A DNA stretch of 52,420 bases from Halobacteriovorax sp. (GCA_002716825.1 PBCC01000059.1:1-52420); one strand, 5' to 3'. Positions 43,115-52,031 are shown, counted from the stretch's first letter. Notes: generated by a model not told the origin, from the sequence alone. Numbers and translations: made by a program.

Positions 43115-43776
43115 GGCTGTGCCAGCACTTCGTTCTTGTTTTCCCCAAGAAAAGCATTAAACCTTTTAATAAGCTTTCTATTTTCGGGGGTATCAATACA
43201 AATGAGAGCATCATCAAAGTTTTCAATATGAGCTGATGTATCGTATTTTAACTTTTCTTTAAGCTCCGGATACTGCTTAAAATAAATCTCCATGTCTTCT
43301 ACAAATTCTAAGATGACATCGCTTCGACCAAGTAAGAGCATCTTCACATTTTGTTCAAGTTTTTTATACTTTACTTCAGTGTTGTGACTCATTCCCTTCC
43401 AAACTTTTGGACTGAACCCAAGTTCACTTCTGATTCCGACTCTTAGGTTTTTGACTTCATTAAAGCTTCTATAAACCTTCTTAAGTGAATAGAAGACAGT
43501 GTGAACGACTTGAACAGACTGGGATTGAATGAGATCTACTTTAGCTCTAAAGAATTTACTGTCCAAAGGGAAAGCACAGGATTTATTTTTAACAATATAG
43601 ATTTGTGCTCGTTTTGCCGGCATGACTTTATAACTATCATCAAAGCCTTTAAGCAGTTTATCGTAGACACCCTGTTTATCGTACTGGCAAAGGCCATCGA
43701 GCTGGACGGTTACAAAATTGCTCGCTTGAGCAGTGAATGAGAAAAAAATAAAAACCAATAAAAATATTTTAACCAC
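43111..43776 (-). CDS. Divergent exported solute-binding-like protein
   Basis: A 221-residue protein with a signal peptide (MVKIFLLVFIFFSFTAQA). The order of features suggests the periplasmic family 3 (amino-acid type) binding fold: AQIYIV, NLRVGIRSELGF in the middle (start of the second lobe) and DDALICIDTPENRKLIKRFN near the end. No permease is nearby, so it may serve as a sensor or orphan binder. The start is GTG with GGAG only one base away, so the start is uncertain. Family call is tentative. Confidence 0.7.
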   Translation of the reverse strand: MVKIFLLVFIFFSFTAQASNFVTVQLDGLCQYDKQGVYDKLLKGFDDSYKVMPAKRAQIYIVKNKSCAFPLDSKFFRAKVDLIQSQSVQVVHTVFYSLKKVYRSFNEVKNLRVGIRSELGFSPKVWKGMSHNTEVKYKKLEQNVKMLLLGRSDVILEFVEDMEIYFKQYPELKEKLKYDTSAHIENFDDALICIDTPENRKLIKRFNAFLGENKNEVLAQP

Positions 43777-43827
43777 ACTCCACTATGGCGCTAAAAGCAT
43801 GAAATCTCAAATATATAGGAATGTTGA

Positions 43828-44307
43828 TTATTTGCGTGGCTTGGGTGGTACATCCGTTCTAAAAGGACGTGGTCTGCGCTTGCCGCCTTCTTTACCCTCG
43901 GGACGCTCAGCTCGTTCCTGTGCGCGATCTTCACGAATTTTAGACACATCATCTTTAGTGCGACGCTTAGTCACAAATGATGACGTTTTATTCTTAAGTT
44001 TATTTTCATCGGCCGCTTTATCGTGGCGTGAAATGTCGATGGTCAGATCACCTGTGCACTTCAACTGACACGAGAGTCGCTCTTTTGTGATGTGAAAGAC
44101 ATTGCCAAGAAGACGAGTCTCTTCAAATGGAGGTGGATTACAGTGATCAGCGCCTTCAATCACTTTAACAACGCAATCAGAGCAACTGGCCACTCCACCA
44201 CAAGATGATTTGATATAGATCTCTTCATCACGAAGGGCTTCCATCACGGGAGTTTCACTACTTAGACTAATCGTTTTGCCTTCCGGCAAAATAGTTAAAA
44301 TTGGCAT
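43828..44307 (-). CDS. [2Fe-2S] ferredoxin with long basic tail
   Basis: A 159-residue protein. Residues 1-95 are a plant/adrenodoxin-type ferredoxin with cluster ligands C36-x5-C42-x2-C45 and C80 (SSCGGVASCSDC, LSCQ). Residues about 95-159 are a disordered Lys/Arg/Pro-rich tail (GKRRPRPFRTD). Such a tail is unusual for ferredoxins and could bind nucleic acid, membrane or a partner. It lies two bases after the PHA-type gene in the pnp operon. Redox partner unknown. Confidence 0.9.
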   Translation of the reverse strand: MPILTILPEGKTISLSSETPVMEALRDEEIYIKSSCGGVASCSDCVVKVIEGADHCNPPPFEETRLLGNVFHITKERLSCQLKCTGDLTIDISRHDKAADENKLKNKTSSFVTKRRTKDDVSKIREDRAQERAERPEGKEGGKRRPRPFRTDVPPKPRK

Positions 44308-44309
44308 AT

Positions 44310-44594
44310 TTATACGTGCTTTTTAATTTTATGTTCAACGGTTTCTAAAATCTTGCCCTTAAGCGGCTTATACAAAAAACCAAGCTCTAGGCTAACGTCG
44401 CAGGCGGATGCACCAAAAGCGAGTGTTAAAGTAAAACCTTTACCTGTCGCAATAATCTTTTTTGCTGCTTCATCGTAAGTTAGTTCGGTCTTTACTTTGA
44501 ACTTATCAACGTAATCGCCAGTAATCTGACTTTTAGCGATGGTAAATGCTTCAGAGGCATCTTTAGCTTTTTGATAATTAACTTTTACATCCAT
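44310..44594 (-). CDS. PHA-granule-region-type protein
   Basis: A 94-residue protein from the ATG at 44594 (MDVKVNYQKAKD); GAGG lies upstream. A longer reading to 44660 overlaps dut and is unlikely. The ending LELGFLYKPLKGKILETVEH matches the closing motif of the polyhydroxyalkanoate granule-region family (LGfLlkplkgkIe). The gene lies seven bases after dut. The biological role of the family is not settled, and no PHA synthase is in the window. Confidence 0.75.
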   Translation of the reverse strand: MDVKVNYQKAKDASEAFTIAKSQITGDYVDKFKVKTELTYDEAAKKIIATGKGFTLTLAFGASACDVSLELGFLYKPLKGKILETVEHKIKKHV

Positions 44595-44601
44595 GAAAGC
44601 C

Positions 44602-45060
44602 TCATTGTTTTCCAGTTGAGCCAAAGCCACCTGAGCCGCGCTCCGTTTCTCCAAGTGCATCGACCTGCATAAAACTGGCTTGAGTCACTGGTGCGAGAAC
44701 GAGCTGGGCGATACGATCACCGTGAGCAATCACTTCATCTTTAGTTCCAAGATTGCCAAGAATAACTTTAACTTCACCGCGATAATCAGCATCGATTGTC
44801 CCCGGGCTATTGACCACAAGCAGACCGGTCTTGAGGGACAGGCCTGATCTTGGACGAACTTGTATCTCGTATCCGACTGGAATTTCCATGGAAAGACCTG
44901 TTGGAACGAGAACGCGCTCACCGGGCTTGATCACCATACTCTCGCCGCTGCCCAGAGATGCTTTCACATCAGCACCAGCAGCTTGAGCAGTTTGGTATAC
45001 AGGAAGACCCAACTCCTTATCGAAGTTGGGAAGAGCTAAAATCTTAACTTGAACGCTCAC
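44602..45060 (-). CDS. dut: dUTP pyrophosphatase
   Basis: A 152-residue trimeric dUTPase with all five motifs: [39 protein letters not shown] and [10 protein letters not shown]. It converts dUTP to dUMP, keeping uracil out of DNA and feeding dTMP synthesis. The start is GTG, and its Shine-Dalgarno AAGGA overlaps the pnp stop region, so it is coupled to pnp. Confidence 0.97.
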   Translation of the reverse strand: MSVQVKILALPNFDKELGLPVYQTAQAAGADVKASLGSGESMVIKPGERVLVPTGLSMEIPVGYEIQVRPRSGLSLKTGLLVVNSPGTIDADYRGEVKVILGNLGTKDEVIAHGDRIAQLVLAPVTQASFMQVDALGETERGSGGFGSTGKQ

Positions 45061-45069
45061 GATTAATCC

Positions 45070-47187
45070 TTAAGCTTTCTTTTCAATTTTACCAGCTGCC
45101 TTAGCAGATAGTTTCAAGCGACCCATACGATCAACCTCGACTACGCGAACTTTAATCGTGTCACCTTCAGAAACATAATCAGCAACGTTATTCACGCGAT
45201 CATCAGCAAGTTCAGAGATATGCACAAGTCCTGAAACGCCTTGAGCAATATCAACAAATGCGCCGTACTCTTTAATCGTTACAACTTTTGCTTCGTAATC
45301 AGATCCAACTTTAGGACCATTGATTTGCATATCGATAAGGCTTAGACACTCATTAATAGCAGCTGCATCTTCGCCCAGAACTTTAACAGTTCCATCTTCT
45401 GCAATTTCAATAGTAACTTTAAAGTTTTCTTGAAGGCCTTTAATGTTTTTACCACCTGGTCCAATCAGCATTCCGATTTTGTCAGTTTCGATTTTTGTCG
45501 TCTTAACTCTTGGAACGTTGTCTTTGAACTCAGCACGGTGAGTACTAATCGTTTTCTCCATTTCACCAAGGATATGAAGGCGACCATCGCGCGCTTGAGT
45601 CATTGCCGCTTCAACGATTTCACGAGTAAGACCTGTGATTTTGATATCCATTTGAATGGCAGTGATACCATCTTTTGGACCAGCAACTTTAAAGTCCATA
45701 TCACCGAGGTGATCTTCGTCACCAAGAATGTCAGTTAAAACTTTAAAGCGCTTACCATCAGAGATAAGACCCATGGCCACACCGGCACATGGAGCGACGA
45801 TATTTACACCCGCATCCATAAGGGCCATTGAACCAGAACAAACAGAACCCATTGAAGAAGAACCATTAGATTCTAGAACTTCACACACAACACGAGTTGT
45901 ATAAGGGAAGTCAGCAGGCATAATTGGCTTAAGTGCACGCTCAGCCAGGTTACCGTGGCCTAGCTCACGACGACCAACACCACGAACACCGCGAGCTTCA
46001 CCAACAGAGTATGGAGGGAAGTTATAGTGAAGGTAGAATTTGTTATAGCTTAAGCCCGTAATACGGTCTGCCATCTGCTCGCCAGCGCTACCGCCGATAG
46101 TAACAGAAGAGAGAACCTGTGTTTCACCACGAGTAAAGAGTGATGAACCGTGTGGTTGAACCAAGATATTTGTCTCAGTTTCAATTTGGCGAACTTCGTT
46201 AAGTTTACGACCACCGATACGCTTTTCTTCATCGAGAATATCTGCGCGCATCATATCGTAAAGAAGACCATCAACTGCTTTGTAAGCTTCTTTTTTGAAT
46301 GAATCGCCTTCGTTTAGACCAAAAGCACTTGGGTTTTCAGAAGCTGCTTTTGCAACTTTGGCCATAATCGCTTTTGTAGCAACTTGACGTTCCATTTTAT
46401 CAACGATTGATAAAGAAGCGCGGACATCTCCAGAGAAATCAGCTTTTACTTTTGCCATCAAAGTTGTGTTAGCTGCAGCTGAAACGAATTCGCGCTTAGG
46501 CTTACCAACTTCTTTTTGCATTTTAGCGATAACTTCAACCATGCCTTTAATTTGGTCATGACCCCAGAAAATTGCTTCTAAAACGTCTTTTTCAGGGACG
46601 ATTTTTGCTTCACCTTCAACCATAAGAATGGCATCAGAGCTACCCGCAACAGCGATTTCTAGATCAGAATTTTCCCATTCAGAATGACTTGGATTGAGAA
46701 CAAACTTGCCGTCGATACGAGCAACTTTACAAGTAGCGATTGGGCCTGCAAATGGAATATCTGAAATTGAAAGAGCAGCAGATGCACCAATACCGGCAAG
46801 AACCTCAGGGTCACCATCTGGTGAATAAGACATTACTGTACATGAAACAACTGTTTCGAACATATACCCTTCTGGGAACAATGGACGAAGTGGACGGTCG
46901 ATCAAGCGAGCATTTAAAGTTTCGCCTGTTGTTGGACGACCTTCACGCTTCATAAAGCCACCAAGGAATTTACCGGCAGCGTAGAATTTTTCTGTGTATT
47001 CAACCAAAAGTGGGAAAAAGTCTTGGCCGTCTTTCATTTCGTGAGCAGATACAACTGTCACAAGAACTTGAGTTCCACCGCAAGAAACTAAAACAGAAGC
47101 ATCTGTTTGTTTGGCCAAGCGACCAGTTTCAAGCGTGACTTCTTTTCCGCCATAATTGAATGAATAGACTTTTTTGTTTTCGTTCAT
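45070..47187 (-). CDS. pnp: Polynucleotide phosphorylase
   Basis: A 705-residue exoribonuclease with two RNase PH domains (about 1-220 and 310-545), a KH domain (KIGMLIGPGGKNIKGLQ, about 560-575) and a C-terminal S1 domain (VVTIKEYGAFVDIAQGVSGL). It degrades RNA 3' to 5' by phosphorolysis and is part of the degradosome in many bacteria. GGAG lies ten bases before the ATG. A long leader with inverted repeats precedes it. It lies downstream of rpsO after a terminator, as is common. Confidence 0.97.
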   Translation of the reverse strand: MNENKKVYSFNYGGKEVTLETGRLAKQTDASVLVSCGGTQVLVTVVSAHEMKDGQDFFPLLVEYTEKFYAAGKFLGGFMKREGRPTTGETLNARLIDRPLRPLFPEGYMFETVVSCTVMSYSPDGDPEVLAGIGASAALSISDIPFAGPIATCKVARIDGKFVLNPSHSEWENSDLEIAVAGSSDAILMVEGEAKIVPEKDVLEAIFWGHDQIKGMVEVIAKMQKEVGKPKREFVSAAANTTLMAKVKADFSGDVRASLSIVDKMERQVATKAIMAKVAKAASENPSAFGLNEGDSFKKEAYKAVDGLLYDMMRADILDEEKRIGGRKLNEVRQIETETNILVQPHGSSLFTRGETQVLSSVTIGGSAGEQMADRITGLSYNKFYLHYNFPPYSVGEARGVRGVGRRELGHGNLAERALKPIMPADFPYTTRVVCEVLESNGSSSMGSVCSGSMALMDAGVNIVAPCAGVAMGLISDGKRFKVLTDILGDEDHLGDMDFKVAGPKDGITAIQMDIKITGLTREIVEAAMTQARDGRLHILGEMEKTISTHRAEFKDNVPRVKTTKIETDKIGMLIGPGGKNIKGLQENFKVTIEIAEDGTVKVLGEDAAAINECLSLIDMQINGPKVGSDYEAKVVTIKEYGAFVDIAQGVSGLVHISELADDRVNNVADYVSEGDTIKVRVVEVDRMGRLKLSAKAAGKIEKKA

Positions 47188-47197
47188 AACTAAATAA

Positions 47198-47322
47198 CTC
47201 CATAAAAACTTAGCCTTTCTCCTATGGAGACAGGCAATAATAATAAATATGCTGTTGATGATGATGATGAGGTGGGATTCACGAGATAATTAAACAAGCT
47301 TTCACAAACTAGCTTAATTATC
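47198..47322 (-). promoter_or_regulatory. Structured leader of pnp with alternative pairings
   Basis: On the minus strand a perfect 9-bp AT-rich stem (GATAATTAA / TTAATTATC at 47285-47293 and 47314-47322) is followed, nearer the gene, by TCTCC-TAT-GGAGA (47218-47230). The CTCCAT of that hairpin (minus strand of 47224-47229) can also pair with the pnp ribosome binding site ATGGAG (minus strand of 47198-47203). The two pairings exclude each other. In E. coli pnp is autoregulated through a leader stem; whether that holds here is unknown. Confidence 0.4.
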
Positions 47323-47383
47323 CCTGGAAACCACTTCCCTTAAAATCAAAACCTTGGCACCCAAATAGTATAAAAAGACCGCT

Positions 47384-47413
47384 AAAAAAAGAAAAGGGAG
47401 ACTTTCGCCTCCC
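47384..47413 (-). terminator. Intrinsic terminator after rpsO
   Basis: On the minus strand a GGGAG / CTCCC stem (47413-47409 and 47400-47396) with an eight-base loop is followed by a T-rich run (TTTTCTTTTTTT). It lies 15 bases after the rpsO stop and separates rpsO from the pnp leader, probably partially. Confidence 0.8.
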
Positions 47414-47428
47414 CTCTCATTTTTAAAT

Positions 47429-47710
47429 TTATTTACGTAGTCCTAAGTCTTGAATCAAAGATTGATACTTTGTTTCATCCTTAGTTTGAACATACTTAAG
47501 AAGAGCTTTACGCTGACCAATCATCTTAAGAAGGCCACGATTTGAGTGATAATCGTGCTTGTTGCCTGCAAAGTGAGTAGCTAGACCGTTGATACGGTGA
47601 GTAAGTAGAGCAACTTGAACTGGTGCTGAACCTGAATCAGTTGGACCCTTACCAAATTTAGTACCAAAAGTTTTTACGATGTCTGTTCTTTGTTCTTTTG
47701 TTAAACGCAT
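47429..47710 (-). CDS. rpsO: Ribosomal protein uS15
   Basis: A 93-residue protein with the family core GSAPVQVALLTHRINGLATH, HDYHSNRGLLKMIGQRKALL and the end LIQDLGLRK. It binds 16S rRNA in the 30S platform. AGGAGG with good spacing precedes the ATG. The rpsO-pnp order is conserved in many bacteria. Confidence 0.97.
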   Translation of the reverse strand: MRLTKEQRTDIVKTFGTKFGKGPTDSGSAPVQVALLTHRINGLATHFAGNKHDYHSNRGLLKMIGQRKALLKYVQTKDETKYQSLIQDLGLRK

Positions 47711-47802
47711 GGATGCCTCCTACAAACCATCAACCGAGCAGCAATTAACGCATTAAGTCCAATTGCAACCGAGCTGAAGGCGATTTTAATATTGACGGCA
47801 AT

Positions 47803-48840
47803 TTAGCGAATAAACTCAGACATGTAAACTTTTAGATTTTTGAGCAAACGTTCCTCGATCTGACGGATTCGCTCCCTAGAAACCCCGTATTCATCGGCAA
47901 TATCCTGCAATGAAGGCGGAACCTCTTCTAGTAAACGACGTTTGAATATATCCTGATCCCTGGGCTTTAGATCCTTTAGGAAGTCTTGCAGGTGGGCCCG
48001 CAGCAAATCGACCCCCTGAGCGTCGGCCACATCGTCTTCAAAAGACGGCTCAGAAAGGCCTGGCAACACAGCAGAAAGCGGCGTGTCATTATCTGGTCCG
48101 GCCGGTTTATCCAGACAGATCTCGCCACCTTGCTCTAGTCTTTGGCCCATGGTGATCACGGCCTTCTCAGAAACTCCAAGGTTCTCAGAGATGGTTTTAA
48201 CGTCAGGGTTAATACCCATGCCAAGCAGTCGCTGTTTTTCTTTCATGAGATTGAAAAACAATTTCTTTTGTTCATTACCCGAACCAATTTTAACTAAGCG
48301 GAAATTATCTAGAATATGTTTAAGAATATAGGACCTGATCCACCAAGAAGCATAATATGAAAGCTTTGCGCCTTTAGAAGAGTCGTACTTCGAGACGGCT
48401 TTCATTAGCCCAATATTCCCTTCTTGAATAAGATCCATCACGTTTTGCCAGGCAGTGCGGTATTCCATGGCGATTTTGACCACAAGACGAAGATTGGCGA
48501 CGACGAGTTTTTTAGCGATATCAATATCACCTGTTTCTTCCAAGGCCTGAAGCAGAGCTTTTTCTTGCTCAATAGACAGAAGTTCATAGCGAGCAATTTG
48601 TCTGAGGTAGGCAGTCAAAGGATCAGTTTTAGAAACTTGAGACTGATAGAGAGTTAGTTCTTTGGAATCTGGAAGTACTACGTCGGGAAGCGTCTCACCA
48701 TCCCAGACCTCTTCAGGTTCAAAATCATCACTTTGCTCATGATCGGTCTGATCAGAATCATTGTCGCGATTGATCACAAAGCTATCGCCTTTGACCTCGA
48801 TCACGTCAGATGATTTTGATTTTTGAACCTTTTTAACCAT
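47803..48840 (-). CDS. rpoH: Sigma factor RpoH (heat-shock type) with acidic N-terminal extension
   Basis: A 345-residue sigma70-family factor. It has region 2 motifs (NLRLVVKIAMEYR, LIQEGNIGLMKAVSKYD, YASWWIRSYI), the RpoH box QKKLFFNLM that distinguishes RpoH from housekeeping sigma factors, and a region 4 helix-turn-helix (LQDIADEYGVSRERIRQIE). E. coli RpoH is 284 residues; here about 70 extra N-terminal residues are acidic and disordered (for example DSDQTDHEQSDDFEPEE). I chose the ATG at 48840; a GTG at 48846 is also in frame. No Shine-Dalgarno; TATGTT lies six bases before the ATG. Confidence 0.93.
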   Translation of the reverse strand: MVKKVQKSKSSDVIEVKGDSFVINRDNDSDQTDHEQSDDFEPEEVWDGETLPDVVLPDSKELTLYQSQVSKTDPLTAYLRQIARYELLSIEQEKALLQALEETGDIDIAKKLVVANLRLVVKIAMEYRTAWQNVMDLIQEGNIGLMKAVSKYDSSKGAKLSYYASWWIRSYILKHILDNFRLVKIGSGNEQKKLFFNLMKEKQRLLGMGINPDVKTISENLGVSEKAVITMGQRLEQGGEICLDKPAGPDNDTPLSAVLPGLSEPSFEDDVADAQGVDLLRAHLQDFLKDLKPRDQDIFKRRLLEEVPPSLQDIADEYGVSRERIRQIEERLLKNLKVYMSEFIR

Positions 48841-48846
48841 AGTCAC

Positions 48847-48852
48847 AACATA
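48847..48852 (-). promoter_or_regulatory. -10-like box six bases before the rpoH start
   Basis: TATGTT on the minus strand followed by GTGACT and the ATG at 48840; TTGCGT lies 16 bases upstream as a possible -35. There is no ribosome binding site, so a leaderless rpoH mRNA is possible. Confidence 0.4.
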
Positions 48853-48885
48853 AGAGTTTTAAGTGCAAACGCAAGGGGCTTTAGT

Positions 48886-50568
48886 CTAATTCTTGTCATC
48901 TTTTGCTAAAGATTTAGATTTCTCATCCACTAAATGGCGATAGCGCATCAAACGCATAGCGAAGGGTCCGTAGTGTAAGTGTACAGGAATCGCAGAAAAT
49001 CCATCGGACGGATAATCCCACGTCCCAAGGAATTTAGAAAACTGATCGAGTAGTTCAGTTGTAATAATCTCCTCAATGTCCCCGCGCCAAGGAGGTATGA
49101 TAAGTTTAGAGCGAGCCTTATCTACATCTTTTTTAATATAACCCTTAAATTTATTGATGAGATCGCGACGCTCAACTTTTTGAGTTGGGTCATAACTAAT
49201 CCAATTACGTCTAAGCCAGTTAAGCATTTTATTGGAAATTTTTAAATCAAACTTCACTGTCATTTTTCCTGCGACTTTATTGACACGATCAAACTCACCT
49301 TGATTCACATCAAAGTGCACCGAAAAACGTTTGCGATAGGGATTATAAAATAAGTCTCGCCCTACTAATTCAACTGTAAGTGCTTCTTCATAAGTCATCG
49401 TGCCTTTAAGTTTTTCAATTGCAGCGCTTGCCCAATCGGTCCATGAGCGATCAAAACTTGCACGCATAAGCCCTTGAGACTGATCGTAAGTATTGCTCCA
49501 AATTAAAAAATTTGGAACACCACTAAGTAGCGCTTTAAACTGACCGGCCAAGAGAAGATTTTCCTCCAGGCTTCGACTCTCCAGTAAGTTCTTCACACGT
49601 TCATCTGGATCGTTGTAATTAACTCCTATTTCTCTAAAACGTGAACAATAGAGTCTTCTAGCATCAGAGTAAACATCAGGTGAGCCGATGGCCCTTGGCA
49701 TACGCCTTCTAAATTCTGCTTCATCAGACTTTCGACAAACAAGACCACGACAAGCAATTCTGTTAGTGAGTCCATTTGATTCAAGTGAGATAGCCTGACT
49801 ACTTTTATTAAAGGTTAGTTTTTTTCCATCCATCTGTCTGGCAATAAAAGACATAATAACGGGGTCACGAACTAGAGGTGTCATAAGACGTGTATCCTCT
49901 GTCGTATTGGACCACGAGCAAAATGACTTAAACAATTCTGTACTCCAATAAAACTCTCTTTTAAGTCTCTCCTCTTTAGAGGCAATCGACATGAGTTTTT
50001 GTGGAAAGAAAACATTGTCCTCAATACTTGGAAGAATATCACTTTGATTTTCATTCCATTGAAACATTAAGTTTTTTAGTAACTCTTTTTTTGAAATAAT
50101 TGTTAGGTTCTGTGAACACCAACTGCCCACGAGATTTGTACTAAATTGTTCAAAGTCTTCATTTGAAACCTGTAGCGCTTTGCCATAAGCTGGCAACGCT
50201 CTCACCAATAGATCAAGACCAATATATTGCAGTGTCGATAGCATCGTACGAGAGGCTTGTTCGAATTGGTCACTCGATGGATATCGAAGTTCCTGTGAAC
50301 GGTCCTTAGAGCAAAACTGCTGAAGATTTTCGCCCTCTTCAATAAATCCACGATAAAGCGCCACTCTTTCACGATCGCCCTCGTTGCCTTTACCTAAAGT
50401 GTCTTTAGATGATTGAAAAACATTAAACAACGGATCTGTTTCACGCGACTTTACCGTCGCTGAGTACTCTCCAAGAATAAGACTCTCGAGCGGAACTAGG
50501 GCAAAGCAAGTCTGGGCCAGAGCTAGTGAGGCCATCCATGTGGTCAAAATTTTCCCGACCAAATTCAT
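48886..50568 (-). CDS. Large exported protein of unknown function
   Basis: A 560-residue protein with a signal peptide (MNLVGKILTTWMASLALAQTCFA). AAGGA lies about nine bases upstream of the ATG. The mature part is helical, basic, with about eight cysteines and no family I recognise. It ends in a charged tail (LVDEKSKSLAKDDKN). It lies upstream of rpoH with a 39-base gap. Probably periplasmic. Confidence 0.82.
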   Translation of the reverse strand: MNLVGKILTTWMASLALAQTCFALVPLESLILGEYSATVKSRETDPLFNVFQSSKDTLGKGNEGDRERVALYRGFIEEGENLQQFCSKDRSQELRYPSSDQFEQASRTMLSTLQYIGLDLLVRALPAYGKALQVSNEDFEQFSTNLVGSWCSQNLTIISKKELLKNLMFQWNENQSDILPSIEDNVFFPQKLMSIASKEERLKREFYWSTELFKSFCSWSNTTEDTRLMTPLVRDPVIMSFIARQMDGKKLTFNKSSQAISLESNGLTNRIACRGLVCRKSDEAEFRRRMPRAIGSPDVYSDARRLYCSRFREIGVNYNDPDERVKNLLESRSLEENLLLAGQFKALLSGVPNFLIWSNTYDQSQGLMRASFDRSWTDWASAAIEKLKGTMTYEEALTVELVGRDLFYNPYRKRFSVHFDVNQGEFDRVNKVAGKMTVKFDLKISNKMLNWLRRNWISYDPTQKVERRDLINKFKGYIKKDVDKARSKLIIPPWRGDIEEIITTELLDQFSKFLGTWDYPSDGFSAIPVHLHYGPFAMRLMRYRHLVDEKSKSLAKDDKN

Positions 50569-50624
50569 CTGGATCTTTCCTTGATCTTTTTTAAGTTATC
50601 GGCAAAGTGCCCGAAAAGATAAGC

Positions 50625-52031
50625 GTGAGAACCTTAATAGTGATATTTTGCCTGGCCGTAGTCTCTTCGGCGAATGGCTTTCAAATCGACCTCAGTGAGC
50701 GAGGTAGTAGCACTGGTACGCTCTCGGCCGATGATTCAAGCTTACAAGAGCGTGATCAACAGGAAGAGTCGAGTAAACGTGCCTCTGATCTTAGGGACCT
50801 GAGACTTGCTAAGTACGCTCTGCTCGCCGGTGATACCGCCAAGGCCGAGCGCTATATCGAGCGACTTGGGAGCGATCATCCTAGGCTTTCGCATATCGTA
50901 GATCGCTATCTGGCCCTCTCTGCCTTTATGCAAAATGATTATCTTAAAACTTATAATAACCTTAAAAGTGAGCGCCTCAACTTAATTAGCTCTTATGAAG
51001 AGATCTGTTTGCTCAGGCTTTTGAGCTTATTTGCGCTGGGAAAAAATCATCCCGATTATAATAAAATCGCGCCTGAATATGACAATTGCCGAGTGATCAC
51101 AAACAAATACACCAATACAGAACACTTTTGGCTGACCAATATGAAAAATATTGCGACCGGTGATATTGCTAAACTTCCCGGTAGCAAGCTAACTGACTTT
51201 ACTTCCATCTTAGTTAGCGACGATACGACAAGGCTTTGGATGAAGTTAGCCCTCTATAGTAACCGCGAGAAGCTTATTCTTAAAAATATTGGACTCTTAC
51301 CAGAGGAATCTTACCGCAATATTGGCATCAGAGAACTGCTGGGGATGGCCTACTATAGAGATGGCAATCTTGAGCGCGCAAAAGAATTTCTCGAAGATTT
51401 AAATACACCCAATGCTGATAATATTCGTGGAGATATGGCATTAACAAAACGCGAATGGGAACTAGCTTATGGTCATTTTAGGTTGGCGCTTAAACGTAAA
51501 GATGATTCCCTCAATGCTTTGGAGCGCGCTATTCCTCTAACTTGGCTGCTTGAGCAATGGCAGGATGGACTGGATTTAATTTCACGTTATGTCGGCGAAG
51601 ATTACGACCCGATCAAGCTTTTGGCACTAGAGACATCGCTTCGAATTCGCTTAGGCCAATACGATAAGGCGGATGGAAATCTTCGTTATCTTACAAGTAA
51701 GCTCCTCGGTTCTGCTCCGCTTGATATTCAACTGATGAAAAGTTTTGTCTCGCTTATGCGAGGTGATCTCAAGCAGCTCAAAGAAAGCTCGGCCATAGCA
51801 TGCAAAAGCTTTGATGGACTAAACTGTTGGATTGCAGACCAATTATTGGTTTGGGATGATTTAAGTAAGACAAGTAAGCGTACTGACGAAGTCAACGCTT
51901 CGATCAAAAGCGTCGATTTCATGATGTCTGAAGCTAAAAATGATATCACTCCACTGACCGAAAAAGTTCTAATTGATCAACGCGATATTGAAGAGCTTGA
52001 TAGTCGCGAAATTAAACTTCAGCTTCAATAA
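50625..52031 (+). CDS. Exported TPR-like repeat protein
   Basis: A 468-residue protein. I prefer the GTG at 50625, which gives a compact signal peptide (MRTLIVIFCLAVVSSANG); the GTG at 50607 would add six residues. The mature part is a string of helical hairpins in TPR style (LGMAYYRDGNLERAKEFLED, LTKREWELAYGHFRLALKRK). Such proteins act as scaffolds, often with outer-membrane partners. Divergent from the 560-aa gene; overlaps the truncated barrel gene by seven bases. Confidence 0.8.
   Translation: MRTLIVIFCLAVVSSANGFQIDLSERGSSTGTLSADDSSLQERDQQEESSKRASDLRDLRLAKYALLAGDTAKAERYIERLGSDHPRLSHIVDRYLALSAFMQNDYLKTYNNLKSERLNLISSYEEICLLRLLSLFALGKNHPDYNKIAPEYDNCRVITNKYTNTEHFWLTNMKNIATGDIAKLPGSKLTDFTSILVSDDTTRLWMKLALYSNREKLILKNIGLLPEESYRNIGIRELLGMAYYRDGNLERAKEFLEDLNTPNADNIRGDMALTKREWELAYGHFRLALKRKDDSLNALERAIPLTWLLEQWQDGLDLISRYVGEDYDPIKLLALETSLRIRLGQYDKADGNLRYLTSKLLGSAPLDIQLMKSFVSLMRGDLKQLKESSAIACKSFDGLNCWIADQLLVWDDLSKTSKRTDEVNASIKSVDFMMSEAKNDITPLTEKVLIDQRDIEELDSREIKLQLQ

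Noticed and set aside
47257..47270. GAT trinucleotide run in the pnp leader
   Set aside because: Only four to five units; too short to call a meaningful repeat array or CRISPR.
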